A DNA stretch of 64,000 nt, taken from assembly GCA_002731275.1 (NCBI GenBank), contig PCBK01000190.1, positions 20,985 through 84,984 on the forward strand, in the 5' to 3' direction. Origin of the DNA: Deltaproteobacteria bacterium (GTDB lineage Bacteria; Myxococcota_C; UBA6777). Each line of letters starts with the position of its first letter. Positions within the stretch are counted from its first letter, which is position 1. The notes beneath the pieces were generated by a model, which ran no database searches, was not told the DNA's origin, and was given only the letters and a program-made list of their open reading frames with translations. Both the position numbers and the translations under genes were made by a program. Of the stretch, positions 46,974 through 56,492 are shown in pieces.

Positions 46974-46988
46974 CCTCGACCTTTTCCA
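46974..46988. promoter_or_regulatory. Perfect inverted repeat CGAGGTG-A-CACCTCG
   Basis: Seven-base arms around a single A, 111 nt upstream of the dapF start. It is a candidate operator; no U-tract follows on either strand, so a terminator is unlikely. Confidence 0.35.
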
Positions 46989-47143
46989 CAAGAGCCGCAC
47001 GTGACAAAGAGGTAGGACACCGAAGAACAGGAGAAGATCATCCCTGCCCAGGAGTGAGAATGTCATGTCACATTGCTCACCCATACTTAACCCACTCCCC
47101 CCAAGGCTTATTCCCGCTCCCCTTCAGACACGCCCTTTTTCCC

Positions 47144-47464
47144 TCACTCTTTGACGCCTGACTTCTTCTGAAAGGCCTTCATATGCCTGTAAAATTCGAG
47201 CTTTTTGAGTAATTCGAGATGGCGCAAGAGTTTCATCTGACGGATGATCTCGCGCTCTTTCTTGGACAGCTTCTCTTTCCCCCCACGACGTGCAGCCCCT
47301 TTTCCCTTCGCGACTTTGATGCTTTGGTGCTTATTTGTACGCTTTGCATATACCTTCCCCGATGCGGAGACCATCCACAAACAGGCAGCAAACACACAAA
47401 CACAACAAACAACCATTCGACGCAAAAGATCCACTCCATACACTTTCAAACAAGATAAAACCAT
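47144..47464 (-). CDS. Small exported protein with Leu/Lys-rich tail
   Basis: 106 residues from the ATG at 47464; an upstream in-frame ATG would give a longer form and the ribosome binding site is poorly spaced, so the start is uncertain. A hydrophobic helix (VVCCVCVFAACLW) looks like a signal peptide. The C-terminus contains RQMKLLRHLELLKKLEFYRH, which resembles the repeated Leu-rich helical motifs common in small deltaproteobacterial exported proteins. Function unknown. Confidence 0.5.
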   Translation of the reverse strand: MVLSCLKVYGVDLLRRMVVCCVCVFAACLWMVSASGKVYAKRTNKHQSIKVAKGKGAARRGGKEKLSKKEREIIRQMKLLRHLELLKKLEFYRHMKAFQKKSGVKE

Positions 47465-47882
47465 CGATACAACCGTACCTTCCTGCAAAAGAAGACCATC
47501 TTGAAGTGACAACATACACTGCGCCTTCTTTTGATGCCTCCCTATACAAGACGTTTCCCTCTCCGCTTTTTGTGCAAAAAATGTTTGCCTTTTCCACAAA
47601 AATGAACTGTGACCCATTTCACAGCCAACCCCCTCTCTCACAGGTATGATGAAGACAATTGTATCTTTGAGATTTTTTTAGCGTGGCAAAAAAAGACTCT
47701 TATGCTCGTTCTGTTCACGCTCTGCTTCGGTCTTCTCCTACTCCAAAGGCAAAATCCGAACATCAACAACATTGACCAGCACACACAGCCAAAGTATGCT
47801 CAAAAACAGAACTTTCCAATGTTTCCCAGTCAATACAAAAAGTGTTTTGGCGAACAAAGTCAGCACAAAAGGAGTTCACTGT
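47465..47882. other. Divergent intergenic region with a CRP-type site
   Basis: No gene is seen. It lies between the small exported protein gene and the Cys-repeat lipoprotein gene, which are read in opposite directions, so it should contain both promoters. A perfect CRP-type palindrome is at 47608-47623. Confidence 0.5.
47608..47623. promoter_or_regulatory. Perfect CRP/FNR-superfamily palindrome TGTGA-N6-TCACA
   Basis: TGTGA-CCCATT-TCACA fits the E. coli CRP consensus exactly in the arms. It is 144 nt upstream of the minus-strand start at 47464 and 260 nt upstream of the plus-strand start at 47883. A CRP homologue is needed for it to work; none is encoded in this window. Confidence 0.5.
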
Positions 47883-50447
47883 ATGATGACTTTCCAACAC
47901 CCCCCTCGTAACCGAATGAAAAGTCTCGCAACATTCTGCGCAGGGTTATTCTTATGTATCTTTATGTCGTGTAGCGGAGAGATAAGCCTGAATATTCCAG
48001 GATGTGAAAAATGCCCAACACGATGTCTCGATGAAAATGGGCGTGGAACATGTGTTGTTTGCCTTGTCGACAAAGATTGCCGCTCGGTCGCAGACTCCAC
48101 AAAAATATGCACACCTGACAACAAATGTGTTTGCGGCAGTGACAAAGATTGCCCCCAAGGACAACATTGCGATGGAAACAAAGGATGTGTGGATTGTACA
48201 TCCAACGAACACTGCACGGAGAAAGATCGCTCCATCTGTGTAGAGAATTTCTGCGTAGCTTGCCGTTCAGGTGACGAACGTGCTTGTGCAGGTGAAGGTG
48301 GCGCCCCCTGTCGACAAGGAACACAAACATGTCGAGGAAATGGAACATGGGGGAGTTGTCAGGGAGCTGTCGTTTGTCACTCCAACGAGAAGTGTGTGGA
48401 GGATAAGTGTGTTAATGCGTGTCCCGAGGCACCTTGCACATTAGATGAAGCAAAGTGCGCCACAACAGGGAAAGAGATGCCAGGAAAACGGCGTCTTTGT
48501 GTCAAAAATGCGCAAGGGTGCCTGGAGTGGAGTGAACTTCAAACCTGTGGAGAAAAAGAATTTTGTGCCAAAGGTGTATGTACACCCTTCCAATGTTCGC
48601 CAGTGTGCCAGATCGATGATAAACGTTGTGAAGGAAACGATGCGTTTTCGACATGCACCAAGGATCAGGATGGCTGTCCACAATGGTCGACAACGCACTC
48701 TTGTGGGACAGGTGGAAAAGTTTGTACAAATGGTGATTGCCTCTGCCCAACAGGAAAGAAAGATTGTGGTGGTACGTGTCTTGAGTGTTGTTCACAGAAT
48801 GACTGCACTGGAGGACAAACCTGCGAAAAAAATGTTTGCGTATGTCCACAAGGTCAGGATTTTTGTGATGGAAAGTGTGTGGATCTTCAAAAGGACAAGG
48901 ATCATTGTGGTGCCTGCCTGAAGAAATGCAATAGCGTCGAAGAGTGCAACTCGGGTCTGTGTTGCCCCAAGGGCCAACTCAACTGTGGTGGGACGTGTAT
49001 TGCGCCAGACTCCGACGCAAAACATTGCGGGGGATGCGGCAAAACTTGTGCATCAGAGCAGATTTGTAGCGTTGGCATTTGTTGTCCCAAAGGACAACTC
49101 AATTGTGGTGGAACGTGTATCGATCCCAAAACAGACTCCAGAAACTGTGGGATATGCGGAAAAGCTTGCCCTTCAGGACAATTTTGCAATGGGGGGCTGT
49201 GTTGCGCCAATGGCCAAAACAACTGTGGTGGGACATGCACCGATTTAAAATCCGATCGTGCAAACTGTGGTCAGTGCGGAACAACCTGTGCATCAGGACA
49301 GTTTTGCAGCAAAGGACTCTGCTGCGCCAATGGTCAAATCAACTGCGGTGGAAAATGCATTGACCCAACATCTGATAACGCAAACTGTGGTGTGTGTCGA
49401 AAATCGTGTGGTGCAAATGGTCGTTGCCTCTCGGGAATCTGTTGCGCAACAGGGCAAGTGAATTGTGGCGGAAAATGCATCAATTTGAAAACAAGCAGCC
49501 AAAACTGTGGAAAATGTGGAGCAGCCTGTCCAACAGGAGAAGCTTGCAGCGACGGAATGTGTTGTCCTTCAGGACAAACCAGCTGTAGTGGCGTGTGTAA
49601 AGATCTGAAAACAGACAATACAAACTGTGGAAAATGCGGAACAGTATGCACTTCAGGACAATTTTGTAGCCAGGGACTCTGCTGCCCCACTGGACAAATC
49701 AACTGCGGTGGAACATGCATTGACCCCAGAAAAAATCGCAGCCATTGCGGACGTTGTGGTAACAGGTGCTCTCCAACATCAGGAACCGCACAAAGCGCAT
49801 GCTTTGCAGGAAAATGTATGATTCGCTGCTACTTCAAGAATCATTTAGTCCGGTGTAGTGGAGGTCTCACAACGGAACAGTGTAAGGATGTGTACACAGA
49901 CTCCAATCACTGTGGCGCTTGCAGGAACAAGTGCCCAAGTAATCGAACTTGTACAGACGCAACCTGCGTTCTTGTTCCCTGTGGCCCGACAAAACAACCG
50001 TGTGCAAATGGAGAGTATTGTTCCAATGACTTGTGTTGTAAGGTAGGCTTCACGAACTGTGGTGGAAAGTGTGTCGACTTCAAAAATGATCCCAAGAATT
50101 GCGGTAAGTGTGGGCAGGTTTGTACATCCAGCCAAACTTGTCTTTCAGGGAATTGCTGTAACAATGGTGAAGTGCTGTGTGGTGGAAAGTGTGTCAACCT
50201 GCGAACCAACCGAAAGAACTGCGGACGTTGTGGTAACAGCTGCTCTCCAACATCAGGAACAGCACAAAGCGCATGCTTTGCAGGAAAATGTATGATTCGC
50301 TGCTACTTCAAGAACCATTTAGTCCGGTGTAGTGGAGGTCTCACGACAGAGAAATGCAGGAACATTTACACCGACGTCAATCACTGCGGTGCTTGCAAAG
50401 TAACATGCGCAAGTGGGCAATCTTGCGTGGATGCAGTGTGTAAATAG
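47883..50447 (+). CDS. Cys-repeat lipoprotein
   Basis: 854 residues from the ATG at 47883, with AAGGAG 8 nt upstream. The signal ends in FMSC, a lipobox. Most of the protein is made of Cys-rich units of about 40 residues with the pattern NCGGxCIDxxxDxxNCGxCG and then a CxxGxCC end; about ten units can be counted from residue 360 onward. Two larger nearly identical segments (RCYFKNHLVRCSGGL) are in the C-terminal part. Such repeats give stable, disulfide-bonded rods, typical of myxobacterial surface proteins. Function unknown. It follows a region with a CRP-type site. Confidence 0.85.
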   Translation: MMTFQHPPRNRMKSLATFCAGLFLCIFMSCSGEISLNIPGCEKCPTRCLDENGRGTCVVCLVDKDCRSVADSTKICTPDNKCVCGSDKDCPQGQHCDGNKGCVDCTSNEHCTEKDRSICVENFCVACRSGDERACAGEGGAPCRQGTQTCRGNGTWGSCQGAVVCHSNEKCVEDKCVNACPEAPCTLDEAKCATTGKEMPGKRRLCVKNAQGCLEWSELQTCGEKEFCAKGVCTPFQCSPVCQIDDKRCEGNDAFSTCTKDQDGCPQWSTTHSCGTGGKVCTNGDCLCPTGKKDCGGTCLECCSQNDCTGGQTCEKNVCVCPQGQDFCDGKCVDLQKDKDHCGACLKKCNSVEECNSGLCCPKGQLNCGGTCIAPDSDAKHCGGCGKTCASEQICSVGICCPKGQLNCGGTCIDPKTDSRNCGICGKACPSGQFCNGGLCCANGQNNCGGTCTDLKSDRANCGQCGTTCASGQFCSKGLCCANGQINCGGKCIDPTSDNANCGVCRKSCGANGRCLSGICCATGQVNCGGKCINLKTSSQNCGKCGAACPTGEACSDGMCCPSGQTSCSGVCKDLKTDNTNCGKCGTVCTSGQFCSQGLCCPTGQINCGGTCIDPRKNRSHCGRCGNRCSPTSGTAQSACFAGKCMIRCYFKNHLVRCSGGLTTEQCKDVYTDSNHCGACRNKCPSNRTCTDATCVLVPCGPTKQPCANGEYCSNDLCCKVGFTNCGGKCVDFKNDPKNCGKCGQVCTSSQTCLSGNCCNNGEVLCGGKCVNLRTNRKNCGRCGNSCSPTSGTAQSACFAGKCMIRCYFKNHLVRCSGGLTTEKCRNIYTDVNHCGACKVTCASGQSCVDAVCK
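48960..49740. repeat. Tandem coding repeat, about 120-nt period
   Basis: Degenerate units of about 120 nt, each encoding a 40-residue Cys module of the lipoprotein. They share AACTGTGGTGG-like and TGTTGC-like words at regular spacing. It is not a CRISPR: units are coding and imperfect, with no unique spacers. Confidence 0.75.
49747..49876. repeat. 130-bp direct repeat, copy 1
   Basis: Nearly identical to 50221-50350 (a handful of differences), in the same frame and direction. It encodes RCGNRCSPTSGTAQSACFAG and the following IRCYFKNHLVRCSGG part. The near identity suggests a recent duplication or gene conversion. Confidence 0.85.
50221..50350. repeat. 130-bp direct repeat, copy 2
   Basis: Partner of 49747-49876, offset by 474 bp. 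The offset is a multiple of three, so recombination between the copies would delete 158 codons in frame. Confidence 0.85.
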
Positions 50448-50772
50448 CGCCCAACCTCCTTCAACTCTTCTCTCTCCTTCGACCAAGCCAAAAAACCCAA
50501 ATATCAAACAACAACTCCATCATTTGATACAGCTTCTGTACTTCGCATTTTTCGAGCGATGTGCAGCAGTATAGCCCTTCTTCACCGTAAATGTATGTGT
50601 CCGTCTGTTCTTGCCCCCTTCCTCCTCAACGCTCGTTAAAAAACAACGATGAATCCCCGCATCCTCCTGTCTCACAAGGCTACGATGACATTTTTTTGAC
50701 TTGACATCATCGTAAGTTCAGCGCACAACCAAAGAGCCAACCACACCTCAGTCTGCCCAAGGGTTCAACATT
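50448..50772. other. Non-coding gap upstream of the phosphatase gene
   Basis: No gene, terminator hairpin or clear operator is seen. It should hold the promoter of the phosphatase-TPR pair. Confidence 0.35.
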
Positions 50773-53445
50773 ATGAAACAAGTACGGTCTCTCTTTATCT
50801 GGTCTCTCTTCATAGGGCTCTCTCTCTTCACGGAGTATGCCCAAGCACAATTCATCACACGTGAACCATACCTCCAATTGGGGACACCTACCTCGATGAC
50901 GATCGTCTGGCGCACACTCACCAAAGAGACCGGAAAGGTATGGTACGGGACCGCCCCAAACCAGCTCACGAAGTCGGTCCAGACGACCCAAAAAGACACC
51001 CAACACGAACTCAAAATCACAGGCCTCACACCCAACACCCGCTACTACTACGCGGTCGGTACGACGAGCAAACAGCTCCAAGGTGGGTCGTCATCTTATA
51101 CATTTAAGACGGCCCCCACTGTCGGCAGCAAACAACCCTTTCGCTTTTGGGTCGTCGGTGATTCTGGGACAGGGCTCCCTGCACAATCGCAGGTGCGCGA
51201 CGCGATGAGCAAGTATGTCGGTAACAAAAAGCCGGACATCTACCTTCATATGGGTGATATGGCATACCTCGACGGGCGAGATTACGAGTTTCAACTGCAA
51301 TTCTTTAATGTGTATAAGTCGATCCTGCGCAATACTGTCTGCTGGCCCACGATAGGGAACCACGAAGGACACACCTCGCGTTCCGGCCCACAAACAGGTG
51401 CTTACTACGACGCCTACGTCCTCCCGAAGGCGGGCGAGGCTGGAGGCGTCGCCTCGGGCACAGAGGCTTACTATTCATTTGATTACGCCAACGTCCACTT
51501 TGTCGTACTCGACTCACACGACTCTCCACGAACCCCGTCAGGTGCGATGCTTCAGTGGCTCAAGCGCGATCTCGCGAGCACCAAACAAAAGTGGTTGATC
51601 GCCTTCTGGCACCATCCCCCATACTCCAAAGGCAGCCACGACTCCGACACAGAGTCACAACTCACGGAGATGCGCAAACACGCGCTCCCGATCCTCGAAG
51701 CTGCAGGGGTCGACCTCGTCCTCGCCGGACACTCCCACATCTACGAACGCTCCTACCTCGTCCACGGCGCATACAACACACCGACGACAGCCGCCGGCCA
51801 CATCGTCGACAAAGGCGATGGCAAGCTCAACGGAGATGGTGCCTACAACAAACCGACACCGACCTCCAAAGGAGCCGTATACATCGTCGCTGGACACGGG
51901 GGCGCGCCTCTTACCAAAAAAGGCACACACCCCCTGATGTACATCACAGAGACAAAGTACGGTTCCTGTATCGTCGATGTCCACGACAACACGCTCAAAC
52001 TCGTCAATGTCCGCTCAGATGGAAAGGTCTCTGACCAATTCACACTCGTCAAGGGGAGCGCGCTGCTCCTCCAATCCCCCAACGGCGGCGAGCGTTTCCT
52101 GGTCGGTGAGCAGGTCGACATCAAATGGCAAACCGTCGGCACAATCGCAAACGTCAAGCTCGAATACACCACTGATGACGGCAAGACCTGGAAGAGCATT
52201 CAACAACAGCTCGCCAACACAGGTCGCTACACATGGACGCTGCCCGCTGTCACCACGACACAAGCCCGTGTCCGCATCACAGATGCCAAGCAAGCCTCCT
52301 CAACGGACCAAAGTGACGCGGTCTTCACGATCGACAAGGTGGTTCAAAGACCCTATATCAAGTGGGGTGACACATGGAAATACCACGACAGCGGAAAAGA
52401 TCTGGGGAGCGCCTGGACCGCACTCTCCTACGATGACAGCAGCTGGAAGGCCGGCCCTGCGCAGCTCGGTTATGGCGAAGGCGACGAGAAAACAAAGCTC
52501 AAGGATGCCTTACCCAATTACAAAGGCGCTTACTTCCGCAAGACATTCACGCTCACGGAGACGATCACCAAAGCCACCCTCGATGTCCTCTTCGATGACG
52601 GATTTGTCGTCTGGATCAATGGAAAACGCATCCACTCTGTCAACGCCAAAGATGGTGACGCATACGACAAGTGGGCCAGCGCGACGTCCAAAAATAACGA
52701 GCGCATAACCTATCCCATCCCCCTCACAAACCATCCCTTTGTACAGGGCAAAAACATCGTCGCTGTCCTTGTCAAACAACGCAGCGCTCTCTCAAGCGAT
52801 CTTTCGTTCGACCTGCAGCTTACACTCGAAGTTCAACAGGCGACACCTACGTTCGCTCCCATTGGTAATAAACAAATCCAAGAGGAACAAACACTCACCT
52901 TCAAAGTCAACGCAACACACCCACAAAACAAGCCCCTCACCTATTCGACCAGCCAGCTCCCGTCAGGAGCGACATTTGTGGCTTCAACACAACAATTTAC
53001 GTGGACACCTCAGCGCGGACAATCAGGCGTCTATAAAGTCACATTTACCGCGACCGATCCAAGCGGTCTCTCCGGCCAAGAAGCGATCGACATCAGCGTC
53101 ACACCAGCACCACCACAGGAACCGACACCTTCAAAAGATGCGTCGACACCAGACGTACAGCTCAAGGACAACACCCCCAAAGAGCGCAAGACACTGCCAG
53201 AGGCGACAAAAGAGACGACACAGACAAAAGAGACGCCCCAAACAAATGAGGTCGGTACACCAGACCAGTCGGCCAAAGAGGTCACCCTCAAAGACATCGT
53301 CGTGGGACATGATCACAACCCACAAGACAAGGTGCGTCCACCTGCAGACGGTTGTGGTTGTTCGGCCTCCGGCCCACCATCACTTATCTACCTCACGCTC
53401 TTTTTGTTGCTCTTTGGGCTACGATTGCGACGTCCCCGCTCATGA
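50773..53445 (+). CDS. Purple acid phosphatase-like metallophosphoesterase with MYXO-CTERM tail
   Basis: 890 residues with a signal peptide (cleavage near AQA, residue 26). Residues 27-115 are a fibronectin-like purple-acid-phosphatase N-domain. The metallophosphoesterase domain holds all metal ligands: D130 (GDSG), D162 and Y165 (GDMAY), N196-H197 (GNHE), H280/H281 (WHHPPYSKGSH), H320 and H322 (GHSH). A PNGGE domain (about 418-510), a jelly-roll-like domain (about 520-680) and an Ig-like domain (about 690-775) follow. A Pro/Thr/Lys linker leads to a C-terminal GCGCSASG, hydrophobic helix and RLRRPRS, the MYXO-CTERM sorting tail. It is probably a cell-surface phosphatase. The start of the TPR gene overlaps its stop. 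Confidence 0.93.
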   Translation: MKQVRSLFIWSLFIGLSLFTEYAQAQFITREPYLQLGTPTSMTIVWRTLTKETGKVWYGTAPNQLTKSVQTTQKDTQHELKITGLTPNTRYYYAVGTTSKQLQGGSSSYTFKTAPTVGSKQPFRFWVVGDSGTGLPAQSQVRDAMSKYVGNKKPDIYLHMGDMAYLDGRDYEFQLQFFNVYKSILRNTVCWPTIGNHEGHTSRSGPQTGAYYDAYVLPKAGEAGGVASGTEAYYSFDYANVHFVVLDSHDSPRTPSGAMLQWLKRDLASTKQKWLIAFWHHPPYSKGSHDSDTESQLTEMRKHALPILEAAGVDLVLAGHSHIYERSYLVHGAYNTPTTAAGHIVDKGDGKLNGDGAYNKPTPTSKGAVYIVAGHGGAPLTKKGTHPLMYITETKYGSCIVDVHDNTLKLVNVRSDGKVSDQFTLVKGSALLLQSPNGGERFLVGEQVDIKWQTVGTIANVKLEYTTDDGKTWKSIQQQLANTGRYTWTLPAVTTTQARVRITDAKQASSTDQSDAVFTIDKVVQRPYIKWGDTWKYHDSGKDLGSAWTALSYDDSSWKAGPAQLGYGEGDEKTKLKDALPNYKGAYFRKTFTLTETITKATLDVLFDDGFVVWINGKRIHSVNAKDGDAYDKWASATSKNNERITYPIPLTNHPFVQGKNIVAVLVKQRSALSSDLSFDLQLTLEVQQATPTFAPIGNKQIQEEQTLTFKVNATHPQNKPLTYSTSQLPSGATFVASTQQFTWTPQRGQSGVYKVTFTATDPSGLSGQEAIDISVTPAPPQEPTPSKDASTPDVQLKDNTPKERKTLPEATKETTQTKETPQTNEVGTPDQSAKEVTLKDIVVGHDHNPQDKVRPPADGCGCSASGPPSLIYLTLFLLLFGLRLRRPRS

Positions 53446-54443
53446 TGAGATGCTCGATTTGGGGAGTTGGTCTTCTCTTCCTGCTTTGTGTACAGCCTGT
53501 CGCAGACGCACATATGGGACTTCACCACGAGATCGAATGGGTCACACGTAAGCTCAAGCGTGCGCCAACATCACTGAAGTGGTTACTACGTCGAGGCGAT
53601 CTGTATCGAAGGCATGGTGACTTTCGACGCGCCCAACGAGATCTTCGGCGCGCGGTAAAGCTCCACCCTCATGCACGACGTGTCTGGCGCGTACTTGGGC
53701 AACTCTACTTCTCGATGAGGGACCCAAAGCGCGCACATTCAGCGCTCAAGCACTATCTCCAGATGAAGGGGACACACTGGCAGGCATGGTATCTATGGGC
53801 ACAGCTCGCCGAACAGAAGGGGCACATCAAACGTGCACTGCGCGCTTACAAACAGGCCGCGCTGCGCGGCAAAAAACCTCAACTTTACCTCAGGTGGGGT
53901 CGACTCTCAGCTCGTACACGTCCACTTGCCCACACAGCCAAGATTTATCGAGCAGGTCTCCACGCCCTCTCTGGCGCGATCGTGATGAGGCTCGCGCTGT
54001 TCGAGATCCTCATGAAGCAAAAGCAACACGACAAAGCACGACAACTCGTAGAATCAGAGCTCAACAAGCTCCCCGTGAAGACACCGTGGTGGCTTTTGCG
54101 AGCGCGGACCTTCGAGGCCCAAGGCAAACACCTCCTGGCACGCCGTGATCGGCTCGCCGCACAAAAGGAGAGCCAACAACTCTTCGAGCACCGCCCTACC
54201 CTGCTCAATCGTATGAGACGTGTGAAGGTCACCCTCTCCCTCAAACACTGGAAACATGCAGTCCATGACCTGTACATCCTCTGCGCACATCGTTACGAGA
54301 TGGAAAAAGTCCAACGTACTTTTCAGATGATCCATCGACAGCTGACACGACGTAAGCAAGACGCCCCCATTCTACGAAGCTGCAAGCAATGGAAGCGCAT
54401 CCTCTCCCCCATCGTTAAGAATGGCAACATGCCTCTCCCTTGA
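53442..54443 (+). CDS. Exported TPR-repeat protein
   Basis: 333 residues from the ATG at 53442, which overlaps the phosphatase stop as ATGA; no separate ribosome binding site is seen, so expression is coupled. A signal peptide ends near ADA (residue 22). The rest is made of TPR-like helical pairs (for example RGDLYRRHGDFRRAQRDLRR and LWAQLAEQKGHIKRALRAY) with high Arg and Lys content. TPRs mediate protein binding; here the partner could be the phosphatase or an envelope complex. Confidence 0.8.
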   Translation: MMRCSIWGVGLLFLLCVQPVADAHMGLHHEIEWVTRKLKRAPTSLKWLLRRGDLYRRHGDFRRAQRDLRRAVKLHPHARRVWRVLGQLYFSMRDPKRAHSALKHYLQMKGTHWQAWYLWAQLAEQKGHIKRALRAYKQAALRGKKPQLYLRWGRLSARTRPLAHTAKIYRAGLHALSGAIVMRLALFEILMKQKQHDKARQLVESELNKLPVKTPWWLLRARTFEAQGKHLLARRDRLAAQKESQQLFEHRPTLLNRMRRVKVTLSLKHWKHAVHDLYILCAHRYEMEKVQRTFQMIHRQLTRRKQDAPILRSCKQWKRILSPIVKNGNMPLP

Positions 54444-54535
54444 CCCACAACCTTTTCCTTTGGTAGATTGTGTTTCCCTTGCAAATCGAGCGGTCACTTT
54501 GTCCCTCTTTGTCCGAGCTTTGCTGAAGGAAGCGT

Positions 54536-56371
54536 ATGTCATACAAATTCCAGGTAAATTTGGGTAGCATCATCGAGTTGCTCTCAGCGCACCTGTACAG
54601 CGGCCCACAAGTTTACCTCAGAGAACTGCTACAAAATGGTCTCGACGCCATCGAGGCACGAAAGCAACTTACCCCATCGCTCGAAGGGAAGATCGATGTC
54701 CACCTGCGCAACGAAGAAGAGCACCCTACGCTCGTCTTCCAGGACAATGGTATCGGTTTAACAGAGGAAGAGATCCACAGCTTCCTCGCGACCATCGGAC
54801 AGACCTCGAAAAACAGCGACATCATCGCCCAACGAGGCGACTTTCTCGGACAATTTGGTATTGGTCTGCTTGCCTGCTTCCTCGTCAGCGATGAGATCGT
54901 GATCTTTACACGCTCCGCCCGACAACCAGAGCATGCCTTTGAATGGCGAGGTCGCCCCGACGGCACCTACAAGATTTCTCCCCTCCCAGAAGGACTCGAA
55001 CTCGAGATCGGTACACAGCTTCACCTCCGCTGCAAGCAAGGCGCTGAGACCTACTTTCGCCCAGAACGTGTCGAAGAGCTCCTGTACCACTTTGGTTCTT
55101 TGTTGCCCGAACAGATTTGGCTCTCCGTCGAGGACGAATGTTGGCAGATCAACGAGGAGCCTGCGCCCTGGCGTGTCCAATACGCGAGCAAAGAAGAGCA
55201 AAAAGACGTCTGGCTCGAATACGGAAAAGAAGAACTTGAGACGGAGTTCTTCGACTGTATCCCCATCCAAACGCCAAACGGCGACGTAGAGGGTTTGGCG
55301 TACATTCTCCCTTACTCACCGAGTCCTTCATCGAGACGGACACATCGCATTTACCTCAAAAATATGATGCTCACAGAGCACGCTGAGCACTTGCTACCAG
55401 ACTGGGCCTTCTTCGTGCGTTGCGTCCTCAACGTCGAGCGCTTGCAACCGACAGCCTCTCGTGAAGGCTTCTTTGAGAACGAAGCGCTCTTTGAAGCACA
55501 AGAGCAGATCGGCCAATGTCTACGGGATTATCTCCTTCAGCTCGCCGAAGAATCCCCACAGCGTATGCAAAAGCTGATCTATCTACACGACCTCTCCCTC
55601 AAAGCGCTCGCACTCCAAGACAACGAGTTTTACCAAGAGTTTATCGAGTGGTTCCCATTTGAGACGACGCTAGGGAACATGACACTTGAAGACTACAGAG
55701 CGGATTATCCTGTGATTCAGTACACCGTTCGGCTGGACCAATTTCGTCAGATCGCGCGTATCGCTGCCGCGCAGTCGATGTGTGTGATCAACGGCTCATA
55801 CATCTACGACGCCGACCTGCTCGGAAGACTGCCACAGATTTTCCCAGACACACAGCTCGAACTGGTCGACGCAGCCAACCTCACACAGCATTTTGACGAT
55901 CTGAGTGAGGACGAACTTGAACAGGCTGAGGAGTTCCTCGATATCGCAGAAGACGCGCTCGCAGCCTACGAATGTGATGTCGCGTTAAAGAAGTTCCTCC
56001 CCACAGACATGCCGACGATGTACACGAGTAATGCGGACGCCAACTTTCAGCGCAGTGTGGAGCAGACCAAGGAAGTGGCAGACATGCTCTGGACCTCCGT
56101 CCTCGACAGTCTCGTCCCAACAAGCGCTCCAGAGAACAAGTCCTTGCTGTGTATCAACTACGACAACCCCCTGATCCAACAGCTCATCGACGAAGAAGAC
56201 GACGAGGCGCTCGAAATTTCCGTCCAGATGCTATATGTTCAAGCTCTCCTGCTTGGTCACCACCCACTCTCCTCACAAGAGATGTCCCTACTCAACACGG
56301 GACTGCTTGAGTTGATCCAAAGAAGCCTACGCAAACCACAGAGTCTCCCGACAATGTCGTGGAGCGCCTGA
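54536..56371 (+). CDS. HSP90-family (HtpG-like) chaperone
   Basis: 611 residues, close to HtpG. The GHKL ATPase motifs are visible: E30-L-L-Q-N34-G-L-D37 (N box), D70-N-G-I-G (G1), and the GQFGIG loop (105-110). A middle-domain Arg is seen in PTASREGFFE. The remaining C-terminal part is divergent. It is an ATP-dependent chaperone of the HSP90 family. The neighbour at 56493 is a TPR-like protein, and TPR proteins are classic HSP90 cofactors in eukaryotes, so the pair may form a dedicated chaperone module. Named HtpG-like rather than htpG since it is divergent. Confidence 0.85.
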   Translation: MSYKFQVNLGSIIELLSAHLYSGPQVYLRELLQNGLDAIEARKQLTPSLEGKIDVHLRNEEEHPTLVFQDNGIGLTEEEIHSFLATIGQTSKNSDIIAQRGDFLGQFGIGLLACFLVSDEIVIFTRSARQPEHAFEWRGRPDGTYKISPLPEGLELEIGTQLHLRCKQGAETYFRPERVEELLYHFGSLLPEQIWLSVEDECWQINEEPAPWRVQYASKEEQKDVWLEYGKEELETEFFDCIPIQTPNGDVEGLAYILPYSPSPSSRRTHRIYLKNMMLTEHAEHLLPDWAFFVRCVLNVERLQPTASREGFFENEALFEAQEQIGQCLRDYLLQLAEESPQRMQKLIYLHDLSLKALALQDNEFYQEFIEWFPFETTLGNMTLEDYRADYPVIQYTVRLDQFRQIARIAAAQSMCVINGSYIYDADLLGRLPQIFPDTQLELVDAANLTQHFDDLSEDELEQAEEFLDIAEDALAAYECDVALKKFLPTDMPTMYTSNADANFQRSVEQTKEVADMLWTSVLDSLVPTSAPENKSLLCINYDNPLIQQLIDEEDDEALEISVQMLYVQALLLGHHPLSSQEMSLLNTGLLELIQRSLRKPQSLPTMSWSA

Positions 56372-56492
56372 CTTCCCCTCACAAACAAGAGATACACACG
56401 CTCTCATATCGATAGAGATGCACTAGACCAATGCACGCAAATGGTGTATGTAAAGAGACTCACATGAGCACATTGGCCCCAAAGAGGAAGGG

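Noticed and set aside
48960..49740. CRISPR-like regular repeats
   Set aside because: The 120-nt period is a coding repeat with degenerate units and no unique spacers.
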